A DNA stretch of 64,000 bases from Mortierella sp. BCC40632 (GCA_011634665.1 WAEK01000013.1:542501-606500); one strand, 5' to 3'. Shown: positions 36,732 through 49,968, numbered from the stretch's first letter. The notes: generated from the letters alone by a model not told the origin. Translations and numbers: made by a program.

Positions 36732-39700
36732 ACCTCAGATGAACACCAGGGCGCCGATGCAATGGCCAATGTTATCTACGGAACACAAGCTTTTGACATG
36801 ATCTTTAAATACCCAATCCCGGAACATCTCCGCAAGCCCATTGTCCCGGAGAACCCCCCCGTTCTGGGGATCCAGAGCAAACTCTCCGACATTGAGATTA
36901 ACTCGACATCAAGCTCTGCTCAGGCTCGGAAACAGGAACGACTGGAACAACAACAACAAATGTTGCAGGACGAGGAAAAGGAACGTCAACGTCAATTGGA
37001 GGAAATGGCTAGGAAGGATATGGAGGCTGCCCCCAAGGATCCCAAAGTCGAGGCTGAGGAGCGTTTGCAGCGATATCGACAACGATTCAAGAAGGCCCTG
37101 CTGAGGGAGGGACTCCTCCTTGAAGAGGAACCTAGTATCGAGGGTGAAGAGATGTACATGAAGGTCTACGCCCCCTTCTGGCGACTTTGTATCGAGGCTC
37201 AACGACTTCGGTACAAGGTTGAGCTTGCGGTAAGTATTTGGAGACATTGGGAGAGGAGGGGGGATCCAGAAAGGAAGAGGAGAGAGAAACTCGAATGTTG
37301 TTAATTTTAACCAATGTCCCGAGAACGGAAAGGTCTATTCCACAACACCAGAAAAAAAAAAGAGAGAGAAAAAAAAAAGGCTCACCCCCCGGAGAGGCAA
37401 CCACAAACTCAAACTTGAGAAAACGTGGAAATTCTAAATTCGTTCTATCTTTTGTTCTATTTTGCGTTCTCCAAACCTGTGTTTGGTTTCTTTGTACGCC
37501 CATCACCTTCCCCTTGTCCGCATGGACATCTGCTTCGTCTTCCTTGGCCCCTCCCCCCACGCGACCTACCAACTCCCAAATCACCATCTTTTAGCACGTC
37601 GAGACCAAAAAGGAAAAGGACGCCGCCGCCAACGCTGCTAATGCCATTCAGTCCAAAGGATGGCTTCATCTGAAGATCTGGAAGGTCCTCCACAGGGCAG
37701 ATTTTGTTTCGCTCCCACTTCGTGCAGAGTCCTTGCTCTTCAAGGCAAACAAGTTGCGTCAGTATGCTCTGGCAGAAAAACGACGTAAATGGAGTGATAT
37801 TGTTCGACATGGCGGAGGTATTCAAGCCGGCGGATCAGGTGTAGGTTCACAAATTGGTTCGGATGGCAAGGATGGCTTCTTTGGAACTGGACGCCGAGGC
37901 CACCTGGTAAGTGCACCAATGGCTGTGCTTTGCTTTGCTTCTTCCCCACCCCTACCCCACCCCCCTCCTCCTCCTCCTCCTCCTCCTCCTCCAAGCTCTA
38001 GCAATATGCAGGGTCTTTATGCTCCGTGTTCCTTTCTTCTTTGAAGGGTTGTAAAGGGACAAGGTTCATCTGGGCTGTAGCTTTGCATGTTTTTTTACGC
38101 CCAGTTCGGAGCAATGGGCTTTTATCCCCTTGACATTGAGTGTAGCACACTGTTTTCTCGCCCTCGCACACACCCAACAACCACCCTCTTTGACATACTT
38201 GGAATGACTTTATTTATCTATTTTATTTTATTTTTCGTCCAACCTCTAGACGGAGAGTATCATCATTTATTGCAAAATGCATACGAAACGCGGCGATCGC
38301 TTTGCACTCAAGTCTGTGATGGATAAGAAGGCTTACACAGATTGGTTCACACTTCACGATGGCTCGTACAAGTCCAAGGTCCAGCCAATTCCCAACCGAC
38401 GCACTATTCTTTACCACGACTGGGTGAGATCCTGGAGGTCGCAACCATTGGAGGAGATTCGTTTTTATTATGGTGAAAAGATTGCTCTGTATTTTGCTTG
38501 GATTGGTCATTACACAAAATGGCTTATCTGGGCAGCGATTGCCGGTACTTTGTTCTTGATCTTTGGCGTGATCGACTACACCTATCTGCGCAAGGATATC
38601 GACGGAGCACCAGCGAATGCCAATGGGATTGAATACCAAAAACTGGATCAACAACTTGTCCGAATCTTTGACAATTCTCTGTCATTGCCGTTTTCGCTCT
38701 TTATGTCTGTTTGGTCAGCGTTGTTTGTGGAGTATTGGAAACGAAAGAGCAATGTGCTGGCGTACCAGTGGAATACGTTTGATTTCGAACGACGAGAACG
38801 CGCCAGACCTGAGTACCGACCGACAAGTACCCGTGTATCGCCTATTACTGGAAAGAAGGAACTCTACTATCCACGATATAAGCAATTGCTCTCCTTGTCA
38901 ATCAGCATTACAGTCGTCTTTATTTCGGTGCGTACTTTTTTTTTTTTTTTTTTTTTTTCGTGTTTATATCGCTGGAACCAAGAGTAGAGGACTGACATGG
39001 AATATTTCATATTATTTAGATCGGAATTGTTATTGTCTCTGTGGGATCTCTCATGATTTTCAACACAAAACTCCAGGAAAAGATTACAAACACGTACATG
39101 GTCAGCGCCATCACTGCCGTGCTCAATTTGGTGGTTATTTTGATCCTTGGCACAGTAAGTTCTTCATCTCGACTTTTAGGGAGAGGGAGGGAGGGGATGT
39201 GTGGATAGGGCGAATAGGCCACGATGAACATGATACGGAGTTCAAGTTACGAATAGACTCTGATAACTTCTTGTCTTATCCCTAGGTTTATGCTCGCTTG
39301 GCTGCTATTTTGACTGATAACGAGAACCATCGCCGCCAGAGTCAATACGAAGGTAACTGCCTGTGCTGTCTCTATCTCTATCTCTCCTTCTTTCTTTCTC
39401 TCTCTCTCTCTCTTTCTTTCTTATGATAGCAGTTTGATTAACGGTCTCTGGTGTACATTAAAACTATCTAGATGCATTGATTCTCAAGCGGTTCTTGTTT
39501 GACTTTGTCAACTTTTACTCTTCCTTGGTCTACATTGCCTATTTTAAAGGAAACAGGAGCTCGGACTTTTTGTGCTATTACAACTTTAGTTGTAAAGAAA
39601 CCTCCAACATGGCCGAATTAACTATTCAACTTGCCATTGTTTTTGTGGGTAAACAGTTTGTGAACCAAGCTCAGGAACTGGTTGTCCCCCAACTTCAGAA

Positions 39701-40946
39701 ATGGTGGAACAAAAAAGATGAATTGGCAGACAAGGTCAACAAACTCAAGGATAGCTACAAGGGCAAGAATGTCAAGAAACCACCTCAATGGGCTAAAGAT
39801 GATATCTTGCCTCGGTATAACTCTCATATGTTTGAAGAGTATCGAGAGTTGGTGATTCAGTTTGGTTTCTGTACACTTTTTGTTACGGCCTTCCCGATTG
39901 CGCCTATTTTTGCATTGTTGAACAATATCCTCGAGATTCGTGTCGATGCTTACAAGTTGTTGACTCAACACCGAAGACCTGTCTCTCAGGCTGCTCAAGA
40001 TATTGGTATGCTCCTCTGCTCTAATTTAAACCCTCCTTTTTTTTTCTCTCTCTCTCTCGTATTTGATTCTCAAAAATGAATCAACTATGCTAACACGAAG
40101 CAACTGTCGTCCTTTTTCACCTTTATCTTTTGAACGATTGCTAAATCGCTTTTATAGGAAGCTGGGAACATATCCTAATGTTGTTGACTCATATCGCTGT
40201 GTTTTCCAATGCCTGTCTGATCGCCTTCCAGTCAGAATGGATGGAGCATAATGTGTTCAAGAAATTGGCCACGAATGACATTACCGATGCTGCTGTCAAG
40301 CTCCTCTTTATCTTTATTTATGAGGTAAAGAAAAAAAAAAAAGTCTTGTCATCGTTGCTTCTGTTATTCCTATGTTGAATCTTTTCTCTCTCTCTCAGCA
40401 TTATTTTCACAATCTTAACCAGACCCCATGTTTCTTTCCCCCTCCTAGCACGTCGTGTTTACGGCCAAGATCTTGATCGCCAACATGGTCCGGGATACAC
40501 CCCGCCCCGTCAAATTGGCCATCGAGCGTGAGGCCTACTATGCCCGTTTGGCTCTCGAGGATGAGGAACCAGCCATTGATGAGGTTCTCGAGGATCTCGA
40601 CGACGAGTCGGACGATAGCGAGGACGAAGAAGAACTGATCAACCGTCGTCGTCAGAACAATGGTGATGAAAAGGATGGAATGGGCTTTGATGATCCGGAT
40701 CACTCAGAGGACTTTGCTATCGAGGGAGAGGAGGATGAGGAAGATCTTGACGCGATGATCAAGGCTGGTGGATGCGGCTGTGCGGCCCATAATGACGGCT
40801 ATCTAGGAACGGCCCGTGGTGGATTCGAAGGAACATGGATGAACCGGTTCCGGTCCGAGAACCAGGCAGTCCTGAGACGGAGACAACAGCGACAGAGACA
40901 ACGCCGTCGACAGAACGCCAACAAGGCTGCCCATGATGAGAATTAA
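35742..40946 (+). CDS. TMEM16/anoctamin family protein (probable lipid scramblase)
   Basis: Ten exons join in phase to 1111 residues: 35742-35765, 36011-36440, 36739-37229, 37595-37906, 38250-38927, 39020-39154, 39286-39352, 39472-40005, 40158-40324, 40449-40946. The long cytosolic N-terminus has a Gly-rich linker, a coiled coil rich in Gln/Glu/Arg, and AFDMIFKYPIPEHLRKP. The membrane part starts with GEKIALYFAWIGHYTKWLIW, an anoctamin signature. It goes on with FSLFMSVWSALFVEYWKRK, VNFYSSLVYIAYFKG, and later helices through LFVTAFPIAPIFALLNNILE. Fungal relatives scramble phospholipids or tether ER to plasma membrane (Ist2). The C-terminus is acidic (ESDDSEDEEEL) and then Arg/Gln-rich. Scramblase versus channel activity cannot be read from sequence here. 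Confidence 0.93.
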
Positions 40947-41078
40947 CCTGGATAATAATGATCAGAGTGTATGCGGGGAGAGGTGTGGGATCCAGAATAG
41001 TGTAGCAAGCTTTCTATTTTTTTTTTTTTAAAAAAAAAAATAATAATAATTAATATACACAACTATCTTGCTAGTTTG

Positions 41079-44000
41079 TTAATTTGAGGGCCTGCAGTCT
41101 TCAACAATCCAACCCTGAGCTTGGTCACTGTTAGAGAGTCGCTTGGCCACGTCCACTTTCCACTTTCTGCTGGCCTTGAACTTGATCAAATCTCGAGCCT
41201 TGCGAGATCGAGTCAATCTTGATGATTCTTGATCAATAACACTCTCCTCCTCACCGAGTCCGAGTGCTCTCTGTTCAGCCCCAAGTTGCTTCTTCAGGAA
41301 CATGATCGTGTCTTCGTCCAGACCTGCTTCCGCCGCTTGATCATCTAGACTATAATCCAACTCTTGTAGCAACTCTTGTCTCCGGTCTGCTATTTGATCC
41401 AAGACAGTCTCCTCGTCCAATCGTTTTCGTTTCCTGGTCATATAGAGCTGACGATTGAACTCTTCTAGAACCTCGTCTTCATTTGTTTCCTCCGCTATCA
41501 CCATATTGAGATTTTTCAGATCCCTCTTTGAAAAGGTCCGACGTTGCTTCATAAGAAGCGCATCCTTGCGCTGTTGCTTAACGGCCCGCCTCGCGAACTT
41601 TTTGATTCTCAACTCAAGTTCTGAAGCTATATCCGGGGGGTTTTCCGACTTGTTCGAGTTTTCGTTTGATTGCTCTTGAGTTTTGAGTGCTGTCTCATCA
41701 ACTGAATCGATATTCTCGGGATAGTATCCTCGTATTTTGCGGTGAAGCCGACACTTCAGGCGGACAACCTTGAACATTGTCTTCTTGTCGATATAATCTT
41801 TGGAATGCCAGTCTCTCAGATTCTGTAATCTACAAATCTCAATCCCTGAGGCATCCCCTTCCAGCAGCTTCGGGTCCTTGCTCCGGAACACTAGCTCTGG
41901 TACTCGAAAGATGTCGATCCCAAAATGGTCAATCGGCTTTAAAAGACTCGGCGCACGGTCTGGGCCTGTTCTGTTGGATTCTCTGTAAAAGCCTCGCGTG
42001 TTTCTTTGATTGATGATCTTGGGCACTTGGACAGGACCCCCTCCTTGCATCATATCACCCTGTCGTTTGTACCGTTCAGTCCTCACTAACCGTACGGACG
42101 CTGTCCGGGTTTCTGTAGAGAGTGCTGCTTGGAAGACATGAACTTGGTACTCGAGTGGCAAAAGATAGACCGGGAATTGTCCTGTTGGCATTGGGTGATC
42201 ATCCTCTACCGTTGGAAGCTCCTCCTCTCGTTCCGTGAACATGGGCCGCTGATCCTCGTACATCGTTTCTTCGAAATAAACCCGGGTCGTACCTGCTGCG
42301 ACAGGTCCCTGTAACTGCACTTGTGCTTTCTCTTTCGCAGTGAGATCATCCAGGAAGGGTCTCCTATCGGGGTCTTCCGCATCCGTCCATGCTGGCTGTT
42401 CGCCTGCTAATTCTCGGAATTGATTTGGTCGCAGCAGTGCTATCTCTGGGAAACGCTCAGTCCAAGTCTCAAGATCTTCATTCATTTGAAAACCCACATG
42501 GTCGGGAAGGACTCTATCCTCTTGCTCCTTCAGGCTTGTCGACTCGTTTGCCCATTGGGATACCAAATAAGAGCAGTCTTTGGTTGACCTTGGTGAATGC
42601 CCATGTCGAAGGATTGTCTCTTGGACCTCTTCAATCTTTTTCTTGAATTCATCACTTGAAGGGTCTTTGAGCGACTCTTTGATTTTGACTAATGATCGTG
42701 CATACAGTCGTAGAAATCCCTTGTCCAGAGCCACTGCTCGTGCAGCCTCCTGTGCGTTCTTGCGTGCCCATTCCGGCAAAAGTCTCCAACGTGACTCTAG
42801 TGGCTCAATTTGAATAAACTCGTTCATTATCAGAGCCTTTCCTGAGGCGCTATCCAGTTGTCGGATGATCTCTGGTATGATGGCTGCGACGACCGTCCGA
42901 AGTCGAGCCATTCGACCCACCCTGCCCTCCCTTGGTCGGGTGGGAAGCACATGAAAGAGATACTGAAGGATCACACCAAAAATCTCTTGAAAATAGATGG
43001 TCTCAAACTCCACGTCCTTGGTCTCCAAAAGAGAACCGATGGGGTATGGTAGAGCTTCATACCCTGCAAAGGTTGACTCTAGTACCTCGATCCACTGCTC
43101 GGAAGCCCACTTTTTTATAGGAAGCACGCGAATTGGAATTGGTCCGATCATTGGATCAGTCTTGTCGCCAGTCCAAACCAACTCTCCAGCCAACTCTAGC
43201 TCTTTAGGAGTCCGTTCTTCTTGACACCAGGCAGTAGCTTGCAAAGAATCCGACTCGGATGACAGCGACGGCGACAGCTCGTCCGTTCCTTTGGGCTTTG
43301 ACAACGTACTCTTCCGGATTCGATTTCTGAGTTGAACAAATGTCTGTAGGCCGCCGGATCGATCTTCCCAGTCATCTTCTCGGAGCTCTGGAATGTTCCA
43401 AGCTTCGAGGGCGCGAATATAGAGATAGGTCATGGGTCGTTTCTTGTAGAGTGCTGTATATCGTGCAAAGTAAAGCGCTGCTTGGCTCGGACTCCTCGCG
43501 TTACAGGTATAGAGTTCCCAGTCCTGACTCCGTCTAGTCAAGTGGTTACGCTGCAGTAGGATATAGGTCATCATTGCTGCCGTGTCTTGAGTAATTCGTA
43601 TTAGAGCAAGAGCAACCACAAATAGAGATGGGGTCAAAAAGCTCTCGTTAGTGCATGCCGCCAGAAAACATCAATGGGAGCAACCGTCTAAAGCTCTCTT
43701 TTTTTTTCATGTAGTGACGCTTTTCTATGAAAATCTTACTTGGTCCCTTGATACTGCGAATCCATTGGCTGTTCAAGCCTTGAGCAGAATAGAGGAATCC
43801 AGGATTAGCCTTGGGATTATTGGCAACCTTATCCCAGTGGATAGCATCCTGATCCATTGATTCCAAGATTCCATCCAGAAACTCTTGCTCACGATAAGGC
43901 TCGATTGCAGGAGCATCAGGATCAAGGCCACTCTGTTGCTTGAGAGTATGGCAAGTGCAACAGATCTCGCCCATCCGATCGACCGCTGGTTTGAATTCGA

Positions 44001-46074
44001 TACTCTCCCTCAGCCCACAGTTGCTGCAGCTGCGAGGCATGTTTATGGCAGTGAGCTCATAAAGGCTCTGGAACCTTCTCTTTTCCTTGAGCAAGCAGCT
44101 CATCTCCGCAGCTATTGGTATTGTCCATGGTAGAGGTGTTTTAGATTTTTTTTTCAAGTCGTCATTCAAAAAGCAGAGGTACCATAGAAGAAGAAACAAA
44201 GAAAGGTTATCCTTACCGCAGTGAAGGCAAAGTGGGTTCTGCTCGTGATCGTACTCGTACACGGACGGCAACGGACCTACGCCCTCGACATCTACGCGTG
44301 CATATCGAAGGAGTTTGTCCATTGTTTTTGAATCCAACCCAGAGATTGACTGTCCACACCAATGACACCTAGGTTGAAGCGATGTCTGGTTCAATTGAAG
44401 CTGTTTCCCTTTCAAGTCTTCAATTCTTTTGATAATCGCCAGGAATTTTTTAGACATTTTGGAGTAGCAAGTTTTCCACTGGTGATTCAAATCTGTTTTT
44501 CCCAAGAAAAGAAGAAAAGAAAAAAAAAATATTAAAAAATGCACACCAAAATCCAGACTGGTATCTTAACCGTTTTTTTTTTTTTTTTTTTTTTTTTTTG
44601 TACCACAGAGTTGTTTGTCACAACCAAACATACCACACTCGATACAAGTCACTCCAGATTCGCCGATTCTGTTACACTGTTGATCCAAGCATTTGGGTGA
44701 ATGAACACTAGTCAGATTGAAAAACTTGAGGGACTCGAGTCGTGCGTGGAGTCTGCATATTTCATCCTGGATCCATTCGTTTTGAAGTCTCAGTGGGGCC
44801 AGAGGGTGCATCCAGTCGTAACGGTCTGATATTATCCCCCCCCAATTTTTGATAAATAATCACGGAGAAACGCATTAAACGTCAGTGAAGGAGCTTATGC
44901 CTTTTTCAAGTTCTCGGTAACAAAAAAAAAAAAAAAAAAAAAAAAAAACGTTCTTACGATTATAATTTACAGAGCGGTCCACATTTCGTTCCTGATATAC
45001 CATTTTCCGTACTGAGTACTTCAGCTCATGCTCGGACACATTATCAATCCATGACGTATAAATTGGTCCGCCTTGTCTGATATCCTCATAAGTCTGCTTT
45101 ATAGTTGCCTCATCCGTCTGTTCCCTAGTCTCCGATGGTTTGATGTCTTGTTCCCGAGCTATTGAAATCGACCGGGTATCATGACCGGGGCGATGGGTGA
45201 TACGACGATAATTCTCCCAGACCTTGTTCAAGTCTTCCTCCCATGCTAAAGCATCATGAAGAAGAATGGCTTCCTTGTCGTCATGCTCTGCATCTGAAAG
45301 ATCACTGTTGATCTCTTTTTCAAATTCATCTGCCTGACTCCTCATACTGGCCGTCAGATCTTCTCCAGAGAACAAGTACTCGACTGGTTCTTGTTGCTCT
45401 TCATCATGATTCCACAGTAGTTGGAAGCGCTGGTGTCTCTGTGTATCCGTGCTTTCTCCGTTAGCGACTTGGAGTAGCTTTTGAACCTGTGTTTCCATCT
45501 GCTGAATTTCTGAAGACAGAGGAGCCGATCCGTGTGAATCCTGATCGCTTTCGGTTGTTCTCTCTATCGCCTCTTGTTGGATTTCCGGTGGCGTTGGATC
45601 CCTTGAGCGGGGAAGTTTTTTGGATTTGCTGGACTTGACAATAGAAGTGGATGATGTTGGCGGCTTTGTATCACTGGCCGTACTGCTAGCGAGTTGGATA
45701 TTCTTGGAGGAAGAACGTTTGCTAGTCTTTCTTTTGGTGGTGCTCAGCTGATGGGTTTTTTCTACTTCTTCCTCTTGTTTAGGTATCGATTCGTCCGAGT
45801 CTTGAATGTTAGCCTTTGGTATTCCTTCATCCACATGGCTGTTGTCATGATTGACATCCGTCCGCTGTTGTTGATGAATAGACTCTGGGTCATTTCTGGA
45901 ATTCGAAGACTTGGACGACCCTTGATTGGATAGAGTGGATGGAATGTCACCCGATGGCTGACCACCTCCATTGTCATTCGAACTGATTCCTTTGGCTTTC
46001 GGGGGTCGCTTCCTTTTCTGTTGTTGTTGAGGACTCTCGGGAGAGACTTTGCCGTTGCTGCTTCTTTTCACCAT
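41079..46074 (-). CDS. Large Cys-rich protein with a GATA-like zinc finger, function unknown
   Basis: Five minus-strand exons (46074-44958, 44825-44634, 44492-44217, 44111-43740, 43576-41079) all join in phase to give 1484 residues. The N-terminal 370 residues are Ser/Lys-rich and disordered, with basic patches (KRKRPPKAKG). A Cys-rich middle follows: KCLDQQC, CIEC, CHWCG and LCLHCG, then CSNCG with a second Cys pair (CCTC) 18 residues later. This is the spacing of a C-x2-C-x18-C-x2-C GATA-type finger. The long last exon is helical and charged (for example KDALLMKQRRTFSKRDLKNL). I do not recognise the family; a chromatin or transcription role is a guess. The exon 4 to 5 junction rests on phase and acceptor quality, so two adjacent genes remain possible. 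Confidence 0.7.
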
Positions 46075-46430
46075 CTCGAGTCTTGGTCTCTTATATACAT
46101 TCGCATCCACGTCTCTTTCTCTCTCACTCACACACACACTCTCTCTCTCTTTTCTCTCACGCCCTCACTTTCTCGGCACCCTTTGTCAGGGATAAGACTA
46201 TGGCCCCTGGGGGGGGAGGTTAAGATAGAGGAAAACGGGGGAGAGGGACAACAGAAACGAAGGAAACCTTTGCACACACACACACACACACACAAAAAAA
46301 AAGGCTCGCCACTGTCCAAATGCGATCCAAAACACGAAAGTAGTCACAGTTTTTTTTTTTTTATTTACACCCCAGCGCGTTGCGCGGGAATTATCCTCTT
46401 TGGATAACGGAAAGGGAAAGAAAGCAGAGG

Positions 46431-46694
46431 CTAGTGTTGGTCAACCTTCTGGGGATGCGAGCCCGAGGACTTCTTGTGAGCCGAGTGGTGCATCTTGTTA
46501 TTTGCAGCACGTTCTTTTGCAGAGGCACCCGAGTACTGCTGCGTGTCGTGCTGGGTCTGCTGCGACTGGGCACTGCCGTGCGCGCCACTCTTCTTGGTAC
46601 CCGAGGCCTGCTCAAGGTGCTGCGACGCTTCGCTTGATTTCGAGATCTTGCTCGCCTGTTGCTGTTGCTGGCCCTTGCTCTGTTTGGAAGCCAT
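46431..46694 (-). CDS. Small hydrophilic Gln/Ser/His-rich protein
   Basis: An 87-residue single-exon frame starting MASKQSKGQQQQQASK, with no hydrophobic segment and no Cys. Composition (Gln, Ser, Ala, His, Lys) resembles small stress-related hydrophilic proteins of fungi, but I cannot name a family. The start has good context, and a weak TATA-like box (CATATAAGAAG on the minus strand, 46825-46830) lies about 130 bp upstream. Confidence 0.6.
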   Translation of the reverse strand: MASKQSKGQQQQQASKISKSSEASQHLEQASGTKKSGAHGSAQSQQTQHDTQQYSGASAKERAANNKMHHSAHKKSSGSHPQKVDQH

Positions 46695-47867
46695 GATTTG
46701 AAGGCGTGCTTGAATCTGTGTAGAGATGGAGCTAGGGTTGGTGTAGGACTGGATGTGGGGTTGAATGTGGAGAGGAGAATCAGTGTCTGGGGAAAAGAAA
46801 AGAAAAGAAAAGCCGTTGAGGCTTCTTATATGAGTGTGCTCGAGGGTCTGTTAGGGTGATTTGGCATGGCGTTGACACACACGATGTACAACACAAGACA
46901 CACGACACACGCAGCCCGAAATATTGTCTCTGACCAGACTCTTCTCGAAAGCGTGGCATAGCATAGTGTGATACAACATAGCTAGTCTGATGGACTGATC
47001 GCTCGGACAGACCGAGAGCAGGCTGAACCCCAAACGGACAACTGACAATCCCCGCATTGCTCTGCCCAACAGCCGGTATGCACACTCGAAACCTGCTCTT
47101 TCTTTCGGCGAATCACGACACCCCTGTTAAACAAGAAATCCGTGGATGAAAGCGGCCTTTTTCTTAACATATTGACGAGGGTGTGTTTATGCCAACCAGA
47201 TTACTGGTGCTGTTCATTATTCGACATGACCTTGTTGTCATCTCCCTCCTTTGCGAACCTGCTTCACGTGATGGGCCCACAAAGCATCTCACACCATCTT
47301 CGCTAGAGGCCCTGTTGCATTTCGAAGGATAGTGTGTTGAGAGAAGGGGGTGGGTGTGCCACTAAGAGATAAAGGAACGGCTGTTTTCCAAGTGTCCCTT
47401 GATACCAAATCAGGCTCAAGAAATGGTCAAAGCCGCGGCGAGTACGTGACACTTTTGGAAGAGGTCAAACGTGTCCCCAAAAATGGTCAGTCAGATTTCT
47501 CTCTACACCTACTACAAATTGGACAAAAAAGGTGGCGATTCAACGCGCTTTTTGCTAGGGCTGAGAATGTGAGAAGCGAGATTGTGTGTTTCTCAGAGTG
47601 CTTGATCCATGGAGACGCGTAACAAGAGAGCTGCTGCAGACTACATTCGCACTACTCCCCTTCCTCACTCCCTTCCTCACTCCCCTACTCCCCTTCCCCA
47701 CTCCCCTTACCTTTCCCCCTTGCATCCAATCTACCAAAGGAAAAGTATTTTTAGCCTCAAAGCGACCCATTCCAGCAGTGAGGCTAAACAGGTTAAAAAG
47801 CGCCCATTCTTCTTTTCGTCGCCTCCCTTACACTATCTTTCCACTTCCAAACCTCACTTTACACCAA
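46695..47867. other. Intergenic, no gene seen
   Basis: Includes the promoter of the small hydrophilic gene and, from about 47640 to 47865, a C/T-rich stretch that is probably the leader of the CAP-protein gene. Nothing else is supported. Confidence 0.5.
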
Positions 47868-48729
47868 ATGCTCGCAACCTCGTTCCTGGCTAGCCTAACG
47901 TTCATGGTCTCACTCGTGAGCAGTGTTCGGGGTGACGCATGGTCTGATCAAGTATTGGCAACTCACAACTCAGCTCGTGCACAGTATGGTGCTCGTCCAT
48001 TAGCTTGGGCGCCTCACCTTTACTCAGGAGCAATGGAACATGCGAGACGGTGCATATTTACACCTTCTCCTGTCAATGGCCGCGTAAGTGAGCTTGTTTG
48101 CTTTCTTTTTTTCTTTTTCTTTTTTTTTTTTTTTTTTTTTTTTTGGTGGTGGTGATGCAAGATGGTGATCGAAAAGCGGGTATCAAGATATTGATTTTTT
48201 TTTTTTTTTTTTTTTTGGATATCTCTTCTTCAGTATGGAGAGAATCTGTTTGCCGCTACTAGCCCCAACACAGGCATGCCAGATGCGATGAGAAAATGGA
48301 TGAACGAGGCATCACAGTAAGTTGAGAAAGTCTTCTCCCGTTCTCACTTTCAATGAAAAAAAAGAGCTAAAATGTTGTTTTTTTTACTGATATTTTCTAG
48401 ATATAACTACAATAAGCCCGGCTACTCTCCTGCCACAGGTATGTATTGATCTTCAGAACAATTTGTATAATTTCCTACTATGACTTTTTTTTTTTTTTTT
48501 AAAAAAAAAACTAGAATGCAAAACTTATATAAAAATGGATGCGATGCGGATTTACATAGGAGGGTTTACACAAGTGGTATGGAAGAGTACGACTGCGGTA
48601 GCATGTGCGATCAGCGATTGCCCCGCGGGTACCATCTTTTCGAGCCCATCCAAGTTTATTGTGTGTCACTACAGTGCTCCAGGCAATATCAATGGTCAGT
48701 TCCAGCAGAACGTAGGTCGACATTTATAA
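47868..48729 (+). CDS. Secreted CAP/PR-1 (SCP) superfamily protein
   Basis: Four exons (47868-48083, 48234-48316, 48401-48438, 48560-48729) give 168 residues. The start MLATSFLASLTFMVSLVSSVRG is a signal peptide. The CAP domain begins HNSARAQYGARPLAW and continues with YGENLFAATS, GFTQVVWKSTTAVACA (CAP1-type motif) and IVCHYSAPGNINGQF (CAP2-type motif). Fungal relatives (Pry proteins, PR-1-like) bind sterols and lipids outside the cell. Two usable acceptors exist for the last exon. I chose 48560 because it gives SPATG directly before GFTQVVW, as in the family; an acceptor near 48515 would add about 15 residues. The His usual before FTQ is Gly here. Confidence 0.88.
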
Positions 48730-49034
48730 GAGCTCAACATTGTGGTCATCGTGTAGGACTTGGAAATTTCTTTTTCCTCTGCTCCCTGCCCTAGCAAATG
48801 TTGAGTATCGAAGAGTATACACCAATAAAGAAACCGCTTTTAATGGCTCTACTCAAAAAATTAAAAAATTAGTCATGGAACTGTGGAATTGCTGTGTCAC
48901 AAATGAAGGACGGAGATCCTTGTCGTCTGAAGTCAGGTAGGTCCGTTGGGAAAGGGGATTGCACAGATAGATATACGCAACCCGTCTTACTTTGCCACCC
49001 CACTTTGCCCACCTCTTAACACTATACATACTTT
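48730..49034. other. Intergenic, no gene seen
   Basis: 3' flank of the CAP gene; nothing else visible. Confidence 0.5.
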
Positions 49035-49198
49035 AATAAAGCAGACTTGATTGCACTTTCTTGGTCACCTTTTCTGTTGCAATCATCTCCGAAGGGCTGG
49101 GCTGTCCGCATTCGCGGAGCTGGCTTTTGCACGCAACAACATAAATGGGATCAAATAAGCCATTTGAAGAGTCTTTTTTTTTTTTTTTTTTTTTTTTT
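49035..49198. repeat. Poly(T)-ended dispersed repeat, copy 1
   Basis: About 138 bp of conserved sequence starting AATAAAGCAGACTTGATTGC and ending in a run of about 26 T. A near-identical copy is at 62571-62735. The T-run suggests a retroposed short element or the end of a larger one; I see no clear target duplication. Both copies lie upstream of Fanzor sequence. Confidence 0.85.
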
Positions 49199-49226
49199 AT
49201 TGAGTCTTCTTCTTTTAATGTTCTAG

Positions 49227-49840
49227 AGGTATCCCCGTCAGATGGATGGTGTGGTGGTTGCCAACGGCACCATATAGCGCGTACCTGGGGTAGCTACCAG
49301 CACCCGGCTCGGTGTCGCAAGAATGTTCCATCACTCATCCCAGTGATGCTGGTGGGGTCGGGAGGAACGGGAGTAGGAAGCAGGATTGGAGGGCACGCTA
49401 GACGGGGAGGAGGAAAGATGAGAGAGCAGCATATGCGGTACGGAGTAGTTGGACTTACTGATGAATTCAGGACGAGCCAGACGTGCGCAGAGTGTTTTGG
49501 TCAATTGAGGAAGGCACGGTCGCGTCGGATTGTTGATGGAAAGGAGAAGATGGTTCAGGTGAATGGAGCAATGGAGTGTACGAACAGCCAGTGCGGGTCA
49601 GTCCAGCGAGGACATACGATCAAGTCCCGGGATGTGAACGCAGCTGTTTGTATTGCGATAGCAGGAGGGCCGACTCTACTCTCACTGGAGAGACATACAC
49701 TGGAGCCATTTACAAGGACAATCCGTCCCACCAAGCATACCTGTTCATATTCACAGGAGATAGTTCAGCTTTCTATGCCTCCAACATCTGTTAGAGATGC
49801 AATGGGGGCTCCCTGCGGTACGCAGGGCAGACTAGACTAG
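49227..49840 (+). pseudogene. Fanzor (eukaryotic TnpB homologue) C-terminal remnant
   Basis: About 200 codons starting after an acceptor-like TTCTAG encode the C-terminal part of a Fanzor nuclease. Segments in order are SDGWCGGCQRHH, PVMLVGSGGTGVGSRIGG, ARRGGGKMREQHMRYGVV, LTDEFRTSQTCAEC and, after a spacer, MECTNSQC (zinc ribbon), then KSRDVNAAVCIAIAGG. DEFRTS carries the RuvC-II Glu and SRDVNAA the RuvC-III Asp; both are retained. The RuvC-I Asp and the whole N-terminal half are absent: sequence just upstream is the poly(T)-ended repeat. I read it as a 5'-truncated relic. Fanzors are RNA-guided DNA endonucleases carried by eukaryotic transposons. Bacterial TnpB contamination is unlikely given the Fanzor-type linker and fungal context. 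Confidence 0.8.
49811..49827 (+). other. Hairpin at the 3' end of the Fanzor remnant
   Basis: CCCTGCG-GTA-CGCAGGG, a perfect 7-bp stem with a 3-nt loop, close to the stop codon. Fanzor guide RNAs lie at the 3' end of the ORF and are structured, so this could be part of one, or chance. Confidence 0.4.
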
Positions 49841-49928
49841 TTTGTCATGACTAAAAATCAAAACGCTGACTCGCTCGATATTAAGTATGAGGGTCCGTTT
49901 CAAGTCCCTCTCTCATTGTTATCATCAT

Positions 49929-49968
<40 letters not shown>

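Noticed and set aside
49227..49840. Bacterial IS605/IS607 TnpB insertion or contamination
   Set aside because: The segment between PVMLVGSGGTG and DEFRTS and the AIAGG ending fit Fanzor better than TnpB, and the locus sits among fungal genes.
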